From Candidatus Riflebacteria bacterium HGW-Riflebacteria-2 (GTDB lineage Bacteria > Muiribacteriota > Ozemobacteria > Ozemobacterales > Ozemobacteraceae): a stretch of DNA of 64,000 bases. Numbering within the stretch: position 1 is the first letter of the stretch; each line of letters starts with the position of its first letter. The DNA is taken from assembly GCA_002839435.1 (NCBI GenBank), contig PGYA01000008.1:62001-126000 (forward strand), read 5' to 3'. The notes beneath the pieces are model-generated. The model was given only the letters and a program-made list of their open reading frames with translations. It had not been told where the DNA came from and did no database searches. This document shows positions 44,687 through 51,851 of the stretch, piece after piece. The translations under genes were made by a program, and so were the position numbers.

Positions 44687-45790
44687 TCAGGCCTTTGATT
44701 TAAAGATCAGCCACACACCGATCGCCCCGATCAGAAAATTGGGAAGCCAGACGCCGAGAAATGGCGTCACAACCGCCCCCTTCGCAAACGCTTTGCCGGC
44801 AGCAAACAATACATAATACATAAAGATAATGACGACAGACATGCCAATACCAATACCAGTGCCGGAACGCGTCGTCTGCGAACCCAGCGGTGCACCGATC
44901 AAGACGAAAATCAGCGCCGCAAACGGAATCGAAGTCTTCGACCAGAACTCAATCCAGTGCTGAGCAATTACTGTCGGCGAAACACCTTTTTTTTCTGAAT
45001 CCCTTATGAAGGCATACAACTCTGCGAGCGTCATGGTACTGGCGTTCTTCGAATCGGGAACATGGTCAGGATTAACGTAATGTGTGTCAATAGGATATTC
45101 CATGTCTTTAAAATGGGTGTAATTGCGATCTTCGCCACTCATGTGAATATCAGATACGCGGCCGTCCCAGAAATAACAGACGCCGCCTTCGATACGGGCT
45201 CGTTCAGCCTCGATAACCCTCGGGAACCCTCGCGCCTGGCCCTCATACATAACAACACCGAACATGTCTTTGCTCTCTTCATTGAATTTGCGCACAAAGA
45301 ATTTGCGGCCCGGGCCAGCTTCGAAAAAACGATTTTCAGCGATCTTAGGCAGCGGGCGCTTGAGCGTAACCTCGCGCCTGAACAGGCGCGTGAACTTCTC
45401 ATTGGCAACCGGCACCAGCTTTTCATTAAACACCAGCGTCAGAAGTGTTATAAAAAGCCCGGCCAGAATCGCCGGCGTAACTACCCTGGCAAAGCTGTAG
45501 CCACCCGCTTTGAGGGCTGTAATCTCAGAGTCTGATGACATACGGCCAAAAGCGACAAGGTTCGCCAGCAACAGCGCCATCGGAAAACTTATAACCAGGG
45601 TCGGCGGCAGGCTGTAGATAAAAAACAGGCTGACAACAGAGAGCGGCACGCCCTTGGCAAAAATCAGGTTGATCAGTCCCATCATCAAATCGATCAACCA
45701 GATCGCGACAAAAAATGCCATGCCAAAAAGAAACGGCTCCAGCAGTTCCTTTAAAACATACTTGTCCACTGTTTTGATCGATTTCACCAT
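44687..45790 (-). CDS. LptF/LptG-family (YjgP/YjgQ) permease
   Basis: 367 residues. The layout is three membrane segments near the N-terminus (about 18-40, 55-80, 100-120), a periplasmic beta domain of some 150 residues, and three segments at the C-terminus (from about 275). The first-loop signature LPPTLVISFPMALLLANLVAFGRMSSDSEITALKAGGYS is clear. LptF and LptG form the inner-membrane part of the LptB2FG transporter that moves LPS to the outer membrane. Only one copy is here, and F and G cannot be told apart by eye. It heads the operon and has a promoter 9 bases before the ATG. Confidence 0.94.
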   Translation of the reverse strand: MVKSIKTVDKYVLKELLEPFLFGMAFFVAIWLIDLMMGLINLIFAKGVPLSVVSLFFIYSLPPTLVISFPMALLLANLVAFGRMSSDSEITALKAGGYSFARVVTPAILAGLFITLLTLVFNEKLVPVANEKFTRLFRREVTLKRPLPKIAENRFFEAGPGRKFFVRKFNEESKDMFGVVMYEGQARGFPRVIEAERARIEGGVCYFWDGRVSDIHMSGEDRNYTHFKDMEYPIDTHYVNPDHVPDSKNASTMTLAELYAFIRDSEKKGVSPTVIAQHWIEFWSKTSIPFAALIFVLIGAPLGSQTTRSGTGIGIGMSVVIIFMYYVLFAAGKAFAKGAVVTPFLGVWLPNFLIGAIGVWLIFKSKA

Positions 45791-45799
45791 AGGGGTTGT

Positions 45800-45829
45800 A
45801 TACTACTCCATGAGTGCAGGAGCTATCAA
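45800..45829 (-). promoter_or_regulatory. Sigma70-type promoter of the lptF-argS operon, leaderless layout
   Basis: TTGATA (45829-45824), 18-bp spacer, TAGTAT (45805-45800) on the minus strand. ATG 45790 follows after 9 bases. Confidence 0.6.
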
Positions 45830-45928
45830 GTATATTTTGTGACAGTTTATAAACTGTCTTGTACATATTCACCCGCCAGCTGGCAGGGCCGGCGCAAAAC
45901 CTCGATTCAAGCAATTCTCGATTCGTGC

Positions 45929-45958
45929 TTGTCAACTGATGGGCTTAAAGGTTACAAT
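45929..45958 (+). promoter_or_regulatory. Sigma70-type promoter
   Basis: TTGTCA (45929-45934), 18-bp spacer, TACAAT (45953-45958), about 40 bases before ATG 46000. Confidence 0.5.
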
Positions 45959-45999
45959 TTTACGGCAATAATCCTGCGACCGGGAAAACTTTATCACCG

Positions 46000-47406
46000 A
46001 TGCAAAACCTTTATCAGCTCTTTGGTGTATCAAACTTTGCCTCTCTTGAAGAACTGGCGGCGGCCTACAAGCAAAAGTATGCCGAACTGTTCTCTTCTGA
46101 TTCGCCCCTGGCCAATATTCCGAAGTTGCGCGAGCTAAAAGACGCTTTCGACCTTCTTTCTGACGACGACAAACGGGCGGCTTACGACGAAAAACTGACC
46201 GACTTTCTCGAAGAATTGCATGAAAAATACGACGAGGCAGTTGCCGACCTTTCAGCCGGCCGACTACAACAGGTCGTCGATAAACTGAACTGGTGTATCG
46301 CCAAAGACCCGGGCGAACCCGACTATTACGAAACCATAGGACTGGCCTACCGACTTGCCAACGATTTTGACAATGCTCTGCGCAGTTTTCAGCAGGGTCT
46401 CAAGACCGGTCAGCGCAAAGCATTCTTTCATCGCAATCTTGGCGATATCTACCGCCTCAAGCACGATGAAGACAATTCTGACACGCATTATCTCGATGCC
46501 GCCGAAGCTTTCAAAAATATATTGCAGATCGACCCCAAGAACATCGATGCGATTGAGCAACTTGCCGACATCTACAGCCGCATGAAATTTTTTGACGAGT
46601 CGCTCGATCTCTACCATCAGCTGCTCAGGCGGTTTCCCTACAATGCCGCCTACCATCGTGATATCGGCGCTGTCATGTATGAACTCGACATGGCTGAAGA
46701 AGCCGAGCAACACCTCCTGGAAGCGCTGCGCATCGCACCTGGCGATTCGGCCGCCCTGCTTTTTCTCGGTCTGGTCTATTTCAAGCGCCGGCTGTTGGGA
46801 ATGGCAGTGCAAACTCTGCGCGACAGCCTCAAAAACAGCCCCGACCAGCCGGAAGTTGTGCAACTCATCGATCAAATCGAGATTATCAGAGCTGAAATCG
46901 GCCGAACTGTCGAAGAAATTATCTATGATCCCGCACCTGACGCCTATGTCGAAGGTGTGGTTAAATGGTATAGCCCGGACACCGGCATGGGCGTGCTAAC
47001 CTGCCAGGAATACCCCGAGGTTCTGTTGCACTATTCTGCAATTAAAGCCGAAGACGAAGCCACCCTGAAAAAGGGTGACCGGGTAAGATTTGGCATAGTA
47101 AAAGATTCAGTGAGCCCGATAGCTGTGCAGATCGAAAAAATCGGCGAAAATGAAGAGTCCGAATCAATGCCCGGAAAGATCGAGCGCTACGATGTTGAGA
47201 AAAAAATGGGTATCATCCGCGGGCACGACGGCCGCGAGGTCTTTTTTGCCTTCTCAGCGCTGACCGAAGAAGTTCTTGAAAGCATCAAACCTGACCTTGA
47301 GGTGCTTTTTGAATCGCGCTCCATCACCGGCCTTTCAGACAACAACTACGAGCAGGCCAGCCGCGTCAGACTGCGCAAACGAAAACTCCCTGCCAAACCC
47401 GAATAA
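46000..47406 (+). CDS. J-like / TPR / double cold-shock-domain fusion protein
   Basis: 468 residues. Residues 1-65 resemble a J domain (LYQLFGVSNFASLEELAAAYKQKY, then KLRELKDAFDLLSDDDKRAAYDE), but the HPD tripeptide is absent. TPRs occupy about 72-290. Residues 317-381 form a cold-shock-like barrel (VEGVVKWYSPDTGMGVLT, VLLHYSAIKA, LKKGDRVRF), and 390-457 a second, more diverged one (PGKIERYDVEKKMGIIRGHDGREVFFAFSAL). Without HPD it should not stimulate DnaK; it could instead bind RNA through the barrels and proteins through the TPRs. There is no signal peptide. It stands alone with its own promoter. I know no family with this combination. Confidence 0.85.
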   Translation: MQNLYQLFGVSNFASLEELAAAYKQKYAELFSSDSPLANIPKLRELKDAFDLLSDDDKRAAYDEKLTDFLEELHEKYDEAVADLSAGRLQQVVDKLNWCIAKDPGEPDYYETIGLAYRLANDFDNALRSFQQGLKTGQRKAFFHRNLGDIYRLKHDEDNSDTHYLDAAEAFKNILQIDPKNIDAIEQLADIYSRMKFFDESLDLYHQLLRRFPYNAAYHRDIGAVMYELDMAEEAEQHLLEALRIAPGDSAALLFLGLVYFKRRLLGMAVQTLRDSLKNSPDQPEVVQLIDQIEIIRAEIGRTVEEIIYDPAPDAYVEGVVKWYSPDTGMGVLTCQEYPEVLLHYSAIKAEDEATLKKGDRVRFGIVKDSVSPIAVQIEKIGENEESESMPGKIERYDVEKKMGIIRGHDGREVFFAFSALTEEVLESIKPDLEVLFESRSITGLSDNNYEQASRVRLRKRKLPAKPE

Positions 47407-47477
47407 CACACTCCACGATTTTTAATGGCAACAGCCACCGGACAAGCCAGAACAATTAGCCTGCAAGAACCTTTTCG

Positions 47478-48221
47478 TCAAGCCTGTGCGGTCAGAGAGG
47501 ATTCCGGTTGCTGAGTGTCGGTCAGTTCGAAGAAGGCTTTTTCGAGGCTGCCCCAGTTTTTGACGACGTTAGAAAAGCTTTCGGCCAGACGCAACTGGCC
47601 GCCGGAAATGATCCCGACGTGCGTAACCAGCTTTTCGACGACTTCGAGAACGTGGCTCGAAAAAATGATAGTGGTATCGTTTTTGACCATTTTATCGAGC
47701 AATTGCCTGAAATCACGCGTAGCCTGCGGATCGAGACCATTGAAGGGTTCGTCGAGAATCAGCAGCTTTGGCGAATGTATGATAATCGAAGCGAGCGCTA
47801 TTTTTTTCTTCATGCCAAAGCTGTAGTTGGCGGTATATTCGTCGGCGGCCTCAGAAAGGCCAAAAAGGCTCAGCAGTTCTTCTATACGCTGTTTTCGGGC
47901 ATCCCCGGGTAACTGATGAACGTCGGCGACAAAATCGAGAAACTGGTAACCGGTCAGGTAGTCGTAGAGAAATATTTCGTCAGGCAAATAGCCGACGCGG
48001 GCGCGAATTCCGATTGGGTCAGAAGCAACATTGATGCCGTCGATGACAACCTGGCCGGAATCAGGCCTGAGCAGCCCCATCATTATTCGCAAAGTTGTGG
48101 TCTTGCCGGCGCCGTTGGGACCAAGGAAGCCAAAGACGGCACCACGTGGGACTTCGAGAGAAACGTTGTTGACCGCGAGCTTATTATCATAGCTCTTGCT
48201 AAGATCCTTAATTCTGATCAT
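47478..48221 (-). CDS. ABC transporter ATP-binding protein
   Basis: 247 residues. Walker A GFLGPNGAGKTTT, the Q-loop region GYLPDEIFLYDYLTG (Glu where Gln is usual), signature YSFGMKKKIALASIII and Walker B LLILDEPFNGLDPQ, then the H-loop SSHVLEVVEKL. It resembles ATPases of ABC-2 export systems. No permease gene is adjacent, so its partner must be elsewhere. The C-terminal tail after the H-loop is short. ATG 48221 is preferred over an in-frame GTG 24 bases upstream. The start overlaps the end of the HD gene by 14 bp, suggesting co-translation. Confidence 0.9.
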   Translation of the reverse strand: MIRIKDLSKSYDNKLAVNNVSLEVPRGAVFGFLGPNGAGKTTTLRIMMGLLRPDSGQVVIDGINVASDPIGIRARVGYLPDEIFLYDYLTGYQFLDFVADVHQLPGDARKQRIEELLSLFGLSEAADEYTANYSFGMKKKIALASIIIHSPKLLILDEPFNGLDPQATRDFRQLLDKMVKNDTTIIFSSHVLEVVEKLVTHVGIISGGQLRLAESFSNVVKNWGSLEKAFFELTDTQQPESSLTAQA

Positions 48222-48804
48222 GATGCCCGGAGACCCTTCGCTCACGTGTCAGTCTGAGATGTTCGGCATACTTGGCAAGCTCGGGAAACTCCTCGAGCGG
48301 CTTGAAGGTCGTGTTATTGTGCCAGAAATCAGAAAGGCCGGCAAAGCCGGTTTTTTCGTATTCGGCAGCGGTGATCAGCATATCGAGTTTGTCGATTGCG
48401 CGCACGAAACGGGCTTCGATGCTGCTTCCCTCTTCAAATTCTTTGAACAGGACCAGCGATTCATTGGTCACGGCAGATCCCAGCGGTGTAAGAATATCTT
48501 CGACCGCCTGCTGTTCGATTGCGCTTTTATCGGGGAAATATTTGAGCGCAGTATAAGGAATATCGCCGACGCGGCTTTCGCCAAGCTCATGGACAATGGC
48601 AATAGATACCGCACGTTCGCGGTTAATCTTTACGCTAGTCATTATTCCGGCCAGCATGTGAGTGAGCAGAATCACTCCGAAACAGTGATCGGCAATCGAT
48701 TCGCCGTTTCGAATACCGCGCAGTTGCCAGCCAGTGCGCCGTAATTTCTTGAGAGTGAGGAAATCGTGAAAAGCCTTGTCGAGTTGAGAACTTTCGATTT
48801 TCAT
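48208..48804 (-). CDS. HD-domain hydrolase (YfbR/HDDC2-like)
   Basis: 198 residues. The HD-fold ligands are visible: H in RNGESIADHCFGVI, the HE pair in AIVHELGESRVGDIP (in place of the classic HD), and D in RAIDKLDMLITAAEY. This matches the YfbR/HDDC2 group, several of which remove phosphate from deoxynucleoside monophosphates. The substrate here is not certain. The frame is open to 48894, but ATG 48804 begins the helical lead of the domain. It overlaps the ABC gene by 14 bp. Confidence 0.88.
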   Translation of the reverse strand: MKIESSQLDKAFHDFLTLKKLRRTGWQLRGIRNGESIADHCFGVILLTHMLAGIMTSVKINRERAVSIAIVHELGESRVGDIPYTALKYFPDKSAIEQQAVEDILTPLGSAVTNESLVLFKEFEEGSSIEARFVRAIDKLDMLITAAEYEKTGFAGLSDFWHNNTTFKPLEEFPELAKYAEHLRLTRERRVSGHHDQN

Positions 48805-48916
48805 ACTTTCTGTCCGTATATTGAAGTTACAGTATTTATAACCGAAATCACCAACATTCAACCATATTTTTTTATCTATTGTTGCTGGCAGCATACTAAC
48901 TCATGCAAAATTCGGG

Positions 48917-48943
48917 CAAAAAAAAGACCGGTGAAACCCGGTC
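48917..48943 (-). terminator. Orphan rho-independent terminator (possible small RNA 3' end)
   Basis: On the minus strand GACCGG and CCGGTC pair around GTTTCA, followed by eight T. No minus-strand gene lies between this hairpin and 49049, so it would end an unannotated transcript or stop antisense transcription. Confidence 0.7.
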
Positions 48944-49013
48944 CTGAAAAATAAGGAGGCAAACAAATCCATGAACCCTGTCGTCAAAAGTTGATGTTTG
49001 TTTAACGATTATT

Positions 49014-49042
49014 TTGCAGATTCATGTTGAAAGCGGTACAAT
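49014..49042 (+). promoter_or_regulatory. Sigma70-type promoter of the lipM-like gene, leaderless layout
   Basis: TTGCAG (49014-49019), 17-bp spacer, TACAAT (49037-49042). ATG 49049 follows after 6 bases. Confidence 0.65.
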
Positions 49043-49048
49043 CAGGCC

Positions 49049-49870
49049 ATGTCGTCACTAAGGTTTATCGATTCGCAGTTTTTCAGCGGTGCCATGAACA
49101 TGGCCATCGACGAAATGCTTTCGGAAAAACTCGCCCAACAATGCCGGCAACCATATCTGAGATTCTATAAATGGCAGCCGGCTACCCTTTCGTTCGGATA
49201 CAACCAGAAAATCGAGCGACTGGCAGACATCGAAGCGGTTCACGCAGCTGGCCTTGGCATTGTCAGGCGCATGTCGGGCGGCAAGATGGTCTTTCACAAC
49301 GATGAGCACACTTTCTGTGTCGGGTTTCCAGCTGAGTTCATCGAAAGCAGAATTGGAAAAGGCAAAACCTTTCTTGATATGTTTACGCTTGCCGTCTCGC
49401 CACTTGTCGAAGGCCTGGCTAAGATGGGCATTCCCGCACGCTTTGCCGACTCGCGCGAAATGCGGCACAGTTCAAACGGAACACACTGCTACGCCACTGC
49501 CGCCGGTCACTCGATCTATGCCGGCAAGCGCAAGCTCATCGGAGCTGCCGGGGTATTCCGCAACAGCAGCTTGCTCATTCACGGCTCAATACCGATTACA
49601 GCCGGGTTCCCGCCAGAGAATTGCTTTATTGGCAGCCATAAAATCAGTCACGACGTAGATATGTCAGCCTTAAGAGACTTCTGCGATACAGCAGAAATCG
49701 AAAAGCTGCCCGGCATAATGGCTGAAGCCTTTTCTGCAAGCCTCGACCTCAAAATTGAAAGACAACCGCTGAGGAACTTTGAGTTGTTAGAAGCCCAAAA
49801 TCTTGCCGACCGCAAATATTCAGACCTCTACTGGCATACTTCTGATCTGAGAGTAAAGATCCAGTCTTAG
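49049..49870 (+). CDS. Lipoate-protein ligase / octanoyltransferase (LplA/LipM family)
   Basis: 273 residues. Motifs: FIDSQFFSGAMNMAIDEML, LRFYKWQPATLSFGYNQK, VRRMSGGKMVFHNDEHTF (the RRxTGGxxxxH lipoyl-binding loop) and GKRKLIGAAGVF with the catalytic lysine. A cysteine in THCYATAAGHSIYAGKRK aligns with the nucleophile of LipM, so octanoyl transfer is more likely than ATP-dependent ligation, but this needs an alignment. The product lipoylates dehydrogenase E2 or GcvH proteins. The promoter abuts the start and no ribosome site is seen. A conserved repeat follows the stop. Confidence 0.9.
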   Translation: MSSLRFIDSQFFSGAMNMAIDEMLSEKLAQQCRQPYLRFYKWQPATLSFGYNQKIERLADIEAVHAAGLGIVRRMSGGKMVFHNDEHTFCVGFPAEFIESRIGKGKTFLDMFTLAVSPLVEGLAKMGIPARFADSREMRHSSNGTHCYATAAGHSIYAGKRKLIGAAGVFRNSSLLIHGSIPITAGFPPENCFIGSHKISHDVDMSALRDFCDTAEIEKLPGIMAEAFSASLDLKIERQPLRNFELLEAQNLADRKYSDLYWHTSDLRVKIQS

Positions 49871-49884
49871 GTGGAATTGCCTGT

Positions 49885-50062
49885 ATTGCGTAGATTACAG
49901 CAACAAGCTTATGCCTTGTTACCAGTGCTCTCGTCAGGGTCTCAACGCTACAACTCTTACCAGGCGCAATCTATGGTAAATAGCTATGGCTTTGCGTCAA
50001 TATTGCCTGGCTCGAAGTTTTCGCTTATGAGATCCCTGTCTGCGCACTCACAATAATAGCTC
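49885..50062. repeat. Dispersed structured repeat, copy C
   Basis: This aligns with copy A (11345-11533) over GCTTATGCC, GCTCTCGTCAGG, ACAACTCTTACCAGGCGCAA, TGGCTTTGCGTCAATATTGC and CCTGGCTCG, and ends CGCTTATGAGATCCC. The CCAGGC and GCCTGG arms pair, here extended by CAAT/ATTG. It holds no gene; the adjoining 50063-50137 shows nothing else. Confidence 0.65.
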
Positions 50063-50137
50063 CACTCGTTACTGAATCTTTACAGCTAAGACAAAATTCT
50101 GCTTGTCAAAAGGTGTGATTTGCGGTACATTTGATGG

Positions 50138-50165
50138 TTGAGCGCAGATTAAAATTTGTTATACT
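50138..50165 (+). promoter_or_regulatory. Sigma70-type promoter
   Basis: TTGAGC (50138-50143), 16-bp spacer, TATACT (50160-50165), 18 bases before the next ATG; GAGAG lies between. Confidence 0.55.
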
Positions 50166-50183
50166 TGTAGACAGAGAGAGCTG

Positions 50184-51056
50184 ATGTTAAACAAATTTAA
50201 CATTTCGATCGTATTTGTATTGCTGACGTCTTTACTGTCGTCAGGTGCTCTCTATGCCCAGAAAACCGACAGCCTCGACCTGCAACTCAATCATGCAGCA
50301 GGCCGGCAGCGCCGACCGGCGACTGTTCCCGACAATGGCGAATTCAAACTTTCTCTGGGCAGTCAACTGTTCAACGAACCCGAAATCACCTTGCCGGTCA
50401 CCAGTGACGACGGCGAAATAACTCGCATCGAAATCGCCGAGACCTTTTCTGACATTGGCAGTATCAATATCGATCGGTTAAAACCCGCTGCGCCGGCACA
50501 GCTCACACTGCGTTCAAGCAAACTCAGCGAACATCAGAGATTTGCTCCGACCATAACCCTCAGCAGCGCCTACGAAGACAACGCTATCGGGCTCAATGAT
50601 CCGGCTGCTGAAAGTCTTTCGATAAGAAGCGAATCTGGCCGGCTGCGCATTTACGGCGAACTGGAACAGCAACGCATAACCCCGCTGGCACCAAAGAGCA
50701 CAGGTGGATTCGGCGAAAATGGCAGCCAAAGAACACTCCGCGCTTCAGTTACCGCCAAAGAAAACGATGGGCAGCAGAAACTTGAACCGCACGAAGCAAG
50801 TGCGGCACTTGCTTCCCGCTACTATCTTGAAGCTGTCTACAGCTTTAAACCGACGCTCAAGGGCAAAGTATCGTTTCGCCGCTCGATGATTGATACCTTC
50901 GAATCAGAAGAAAAACTACAGGTCGAAGGCATAGTCGAAGCCAACCAGAATATACAGATCAAAGCCGGCTACAATAACGAGGTCAGACCGGAAGTGACCG
51001 ATACCAAATCGAGCAAAGACACCAAAGTCTGGACAGAATTCATCTTGAAATTCTGA
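50184..51056 (+). CDS. Exported protein of unknown function
   Basis: 290 residues. Signal peptide MLNKFNISIVFVLLTSLLSSGALYA. The mature protein begins with a disordered, polar stretch and continues with charged, strand-like segments; the last 80 residues (YYLEAVYSFKPTLKGKVSFRRS, VEANQNIQIKAGYNNEV, KVWTEFILKF) alternate like outer-membrane beta strands and end in phenylalanine, a barrel signal. A small barrel or barrel fragment is possible. No family is recognised. AGAGAG precedes the ATG. spoVG follows 3 bp after the stop, so they form one transcript. Confidence 0.78.
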   Translation: MLNKFNISIVFVLLTSLLSSGALYAQKTDSLDLQLNHAAGRQRRPATVPDNGEFKLSLGSQLFNEPEITLPVTSDDGEITRIEIAETFSDIGSINIDRLKPAAPAQLTLRSSKLSEHQRFAPTITLSSAYEDNAIGLNDPAAESLSIRSESGRLRIYGELEQQRITPLAPKSTGGFGENGSQRTLRASVTAKENDGQQKLEPHEASAALASRYYLEAVYSFKPTLKGKVSFRRSMIDTFESEEKLQVEGIVEANQNIQIKAGYNNEVRPEVTDTKSSKDTKVWTEFILKF

Positions 51057-51059
51057 CCG

Positions 51060-51344
51060 ATGCAGATTACTGACGTCCGCATTCAACTAATTAAAGCTCC
51101 ACGCACCAAACTACTGGCTTTTGCTGAAATCACGCTGGACGACGCGCTGGTAATAAAGGATTTTCAGATTTTCAATTCGCCGCGCGGCTGCTTTGTCGGC
51201 ATGCCAAGCCGCAAAATGCCCGACGGCACCTGGCGTGAAACCATTTTCGCGATCAACACCGAACTGGCTGAGCAGATCAAACAGACAGTCATGCGCGCCT
51301 ACGAAGACGAGACCAGTCGCCCGGAGAACCACCCGACCGGATAA
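51060..51344 (+). CDS. spoVG: SpoVG-family RNA/DNA-binding regulator
   Basis: 94 residues, the usual size. It opens MQITDVRIQLIKAPRTKLLAFAEITLDDALVIKDFQIF and continues GCFVGMPSRKMPDGTWRETIFAINTELAEQI, the characteristic SpoVG sequence with the conserved FVGMPS and the helix after it. SpoVG binds nucleic acids and regulates many processes in Firmicutes and spirochaetes; its presence does not imply sporulation. It is followed by tRNA-Gln, glmU and prs, an arrangement that recalls the spoVG-glmU-prs cluster of Bacillus. It probably shares a transcript with the exported protein before it. Confidence 0.95.
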   Translation: MQITDVRIQLIKAPRTKLLAFAEITLDDALVIKDFQIFNSPRGCFVGMPSRKMPDGTWRETIFAINTELAEQIKQTVMRAYEDETSRPENHPTG

Positions 51345-51465
51345 GTTACCAGATGATCAGAACTCATTTCGCTAACTCAACATAGCAAATCGTCAGCTTG
51401 AGGCCTCTAAAAGATGCCGTAGCGATCTCACTATTGCAGTTTTACACCGATCGTGCTTTCGGCGC

Positions 51466-51494
51466 TTGCACAGGCTGCCCAAATGTGCTATTTT
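51466..51494 (+). promoter_or_regulatory. Sigma70-type promoter of tRNA-Gln
   Basis: TTGCAC (51466-51471), 17-bp spacer, TATTTT (51489-51494), 23 bases before the mature tRNA. The preceding 51345-51465 shows no other feature. Confidence 0.6.
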
Positions 51495-51517
51495 CTTTGA
51501 GCCACAATAAATGGCGA

Positions 51518-51590
51518 AGGGGCGTAGCCAAGCGGTAAGGCACCTGCCTTTGGAGCAGGCATTTCGTAGGTTCGAATCCTCCCGCCCCTC
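51518..51590 (+). tRNA. tRNA-Gln (anticodon TTG)
   Basis: Full cloverleaf. The acceptor AGGGGCG pairs with CGCCCCT; the D arm is GCC/GGC; the anticodon stem is CCTGC/GCAGG around CTTTGGA, giving anticodon TTG; the T loop is TTCGAAT. One mismatch (T-C) is in the T stem. The 3' CCA is not encoded. A terminator follows directly. Confidence 0.95.
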
Positions 51591-51592
51591 AC

Positions 51593-51616
51593 AAGCCCGC
51601 TATCAGCGGGCTTTTC
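51593..51616 (+). terminator. Rho-independent terminator of tRNA-Gln
   Basis: AAGCCCGC and GCGGGCTT pair around TATCA, followed by TTCT. The remaining 200 bp to glmU are AT-rich with several T-runs and hold no gene; TATAAT at 51818-51823 is a likely -10 box for glmU, without a clear -35. Confidence 0.85.
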
Positions 51617-51851
51617 TGGCTTATATAAGCACCTTAACTGCTGCTGAACACATAATTTTGGGCCACCCGACATTTGCATACTTTTTGAGCGGTCGGCAGT
51701 GTGTTTTTTTTCTCGAATATTGAATTTTTTTGGTTAGACTTTTTTTGTCTGAGCCGCTCTTCTGGCAGAACGCAAGAATTTTTGTGGTATTTATGGCCAG
51801 AAAGGGGTAAATCTGTGTATAATAACCGCGAAAAAACTTGCGAGGTAAAAT

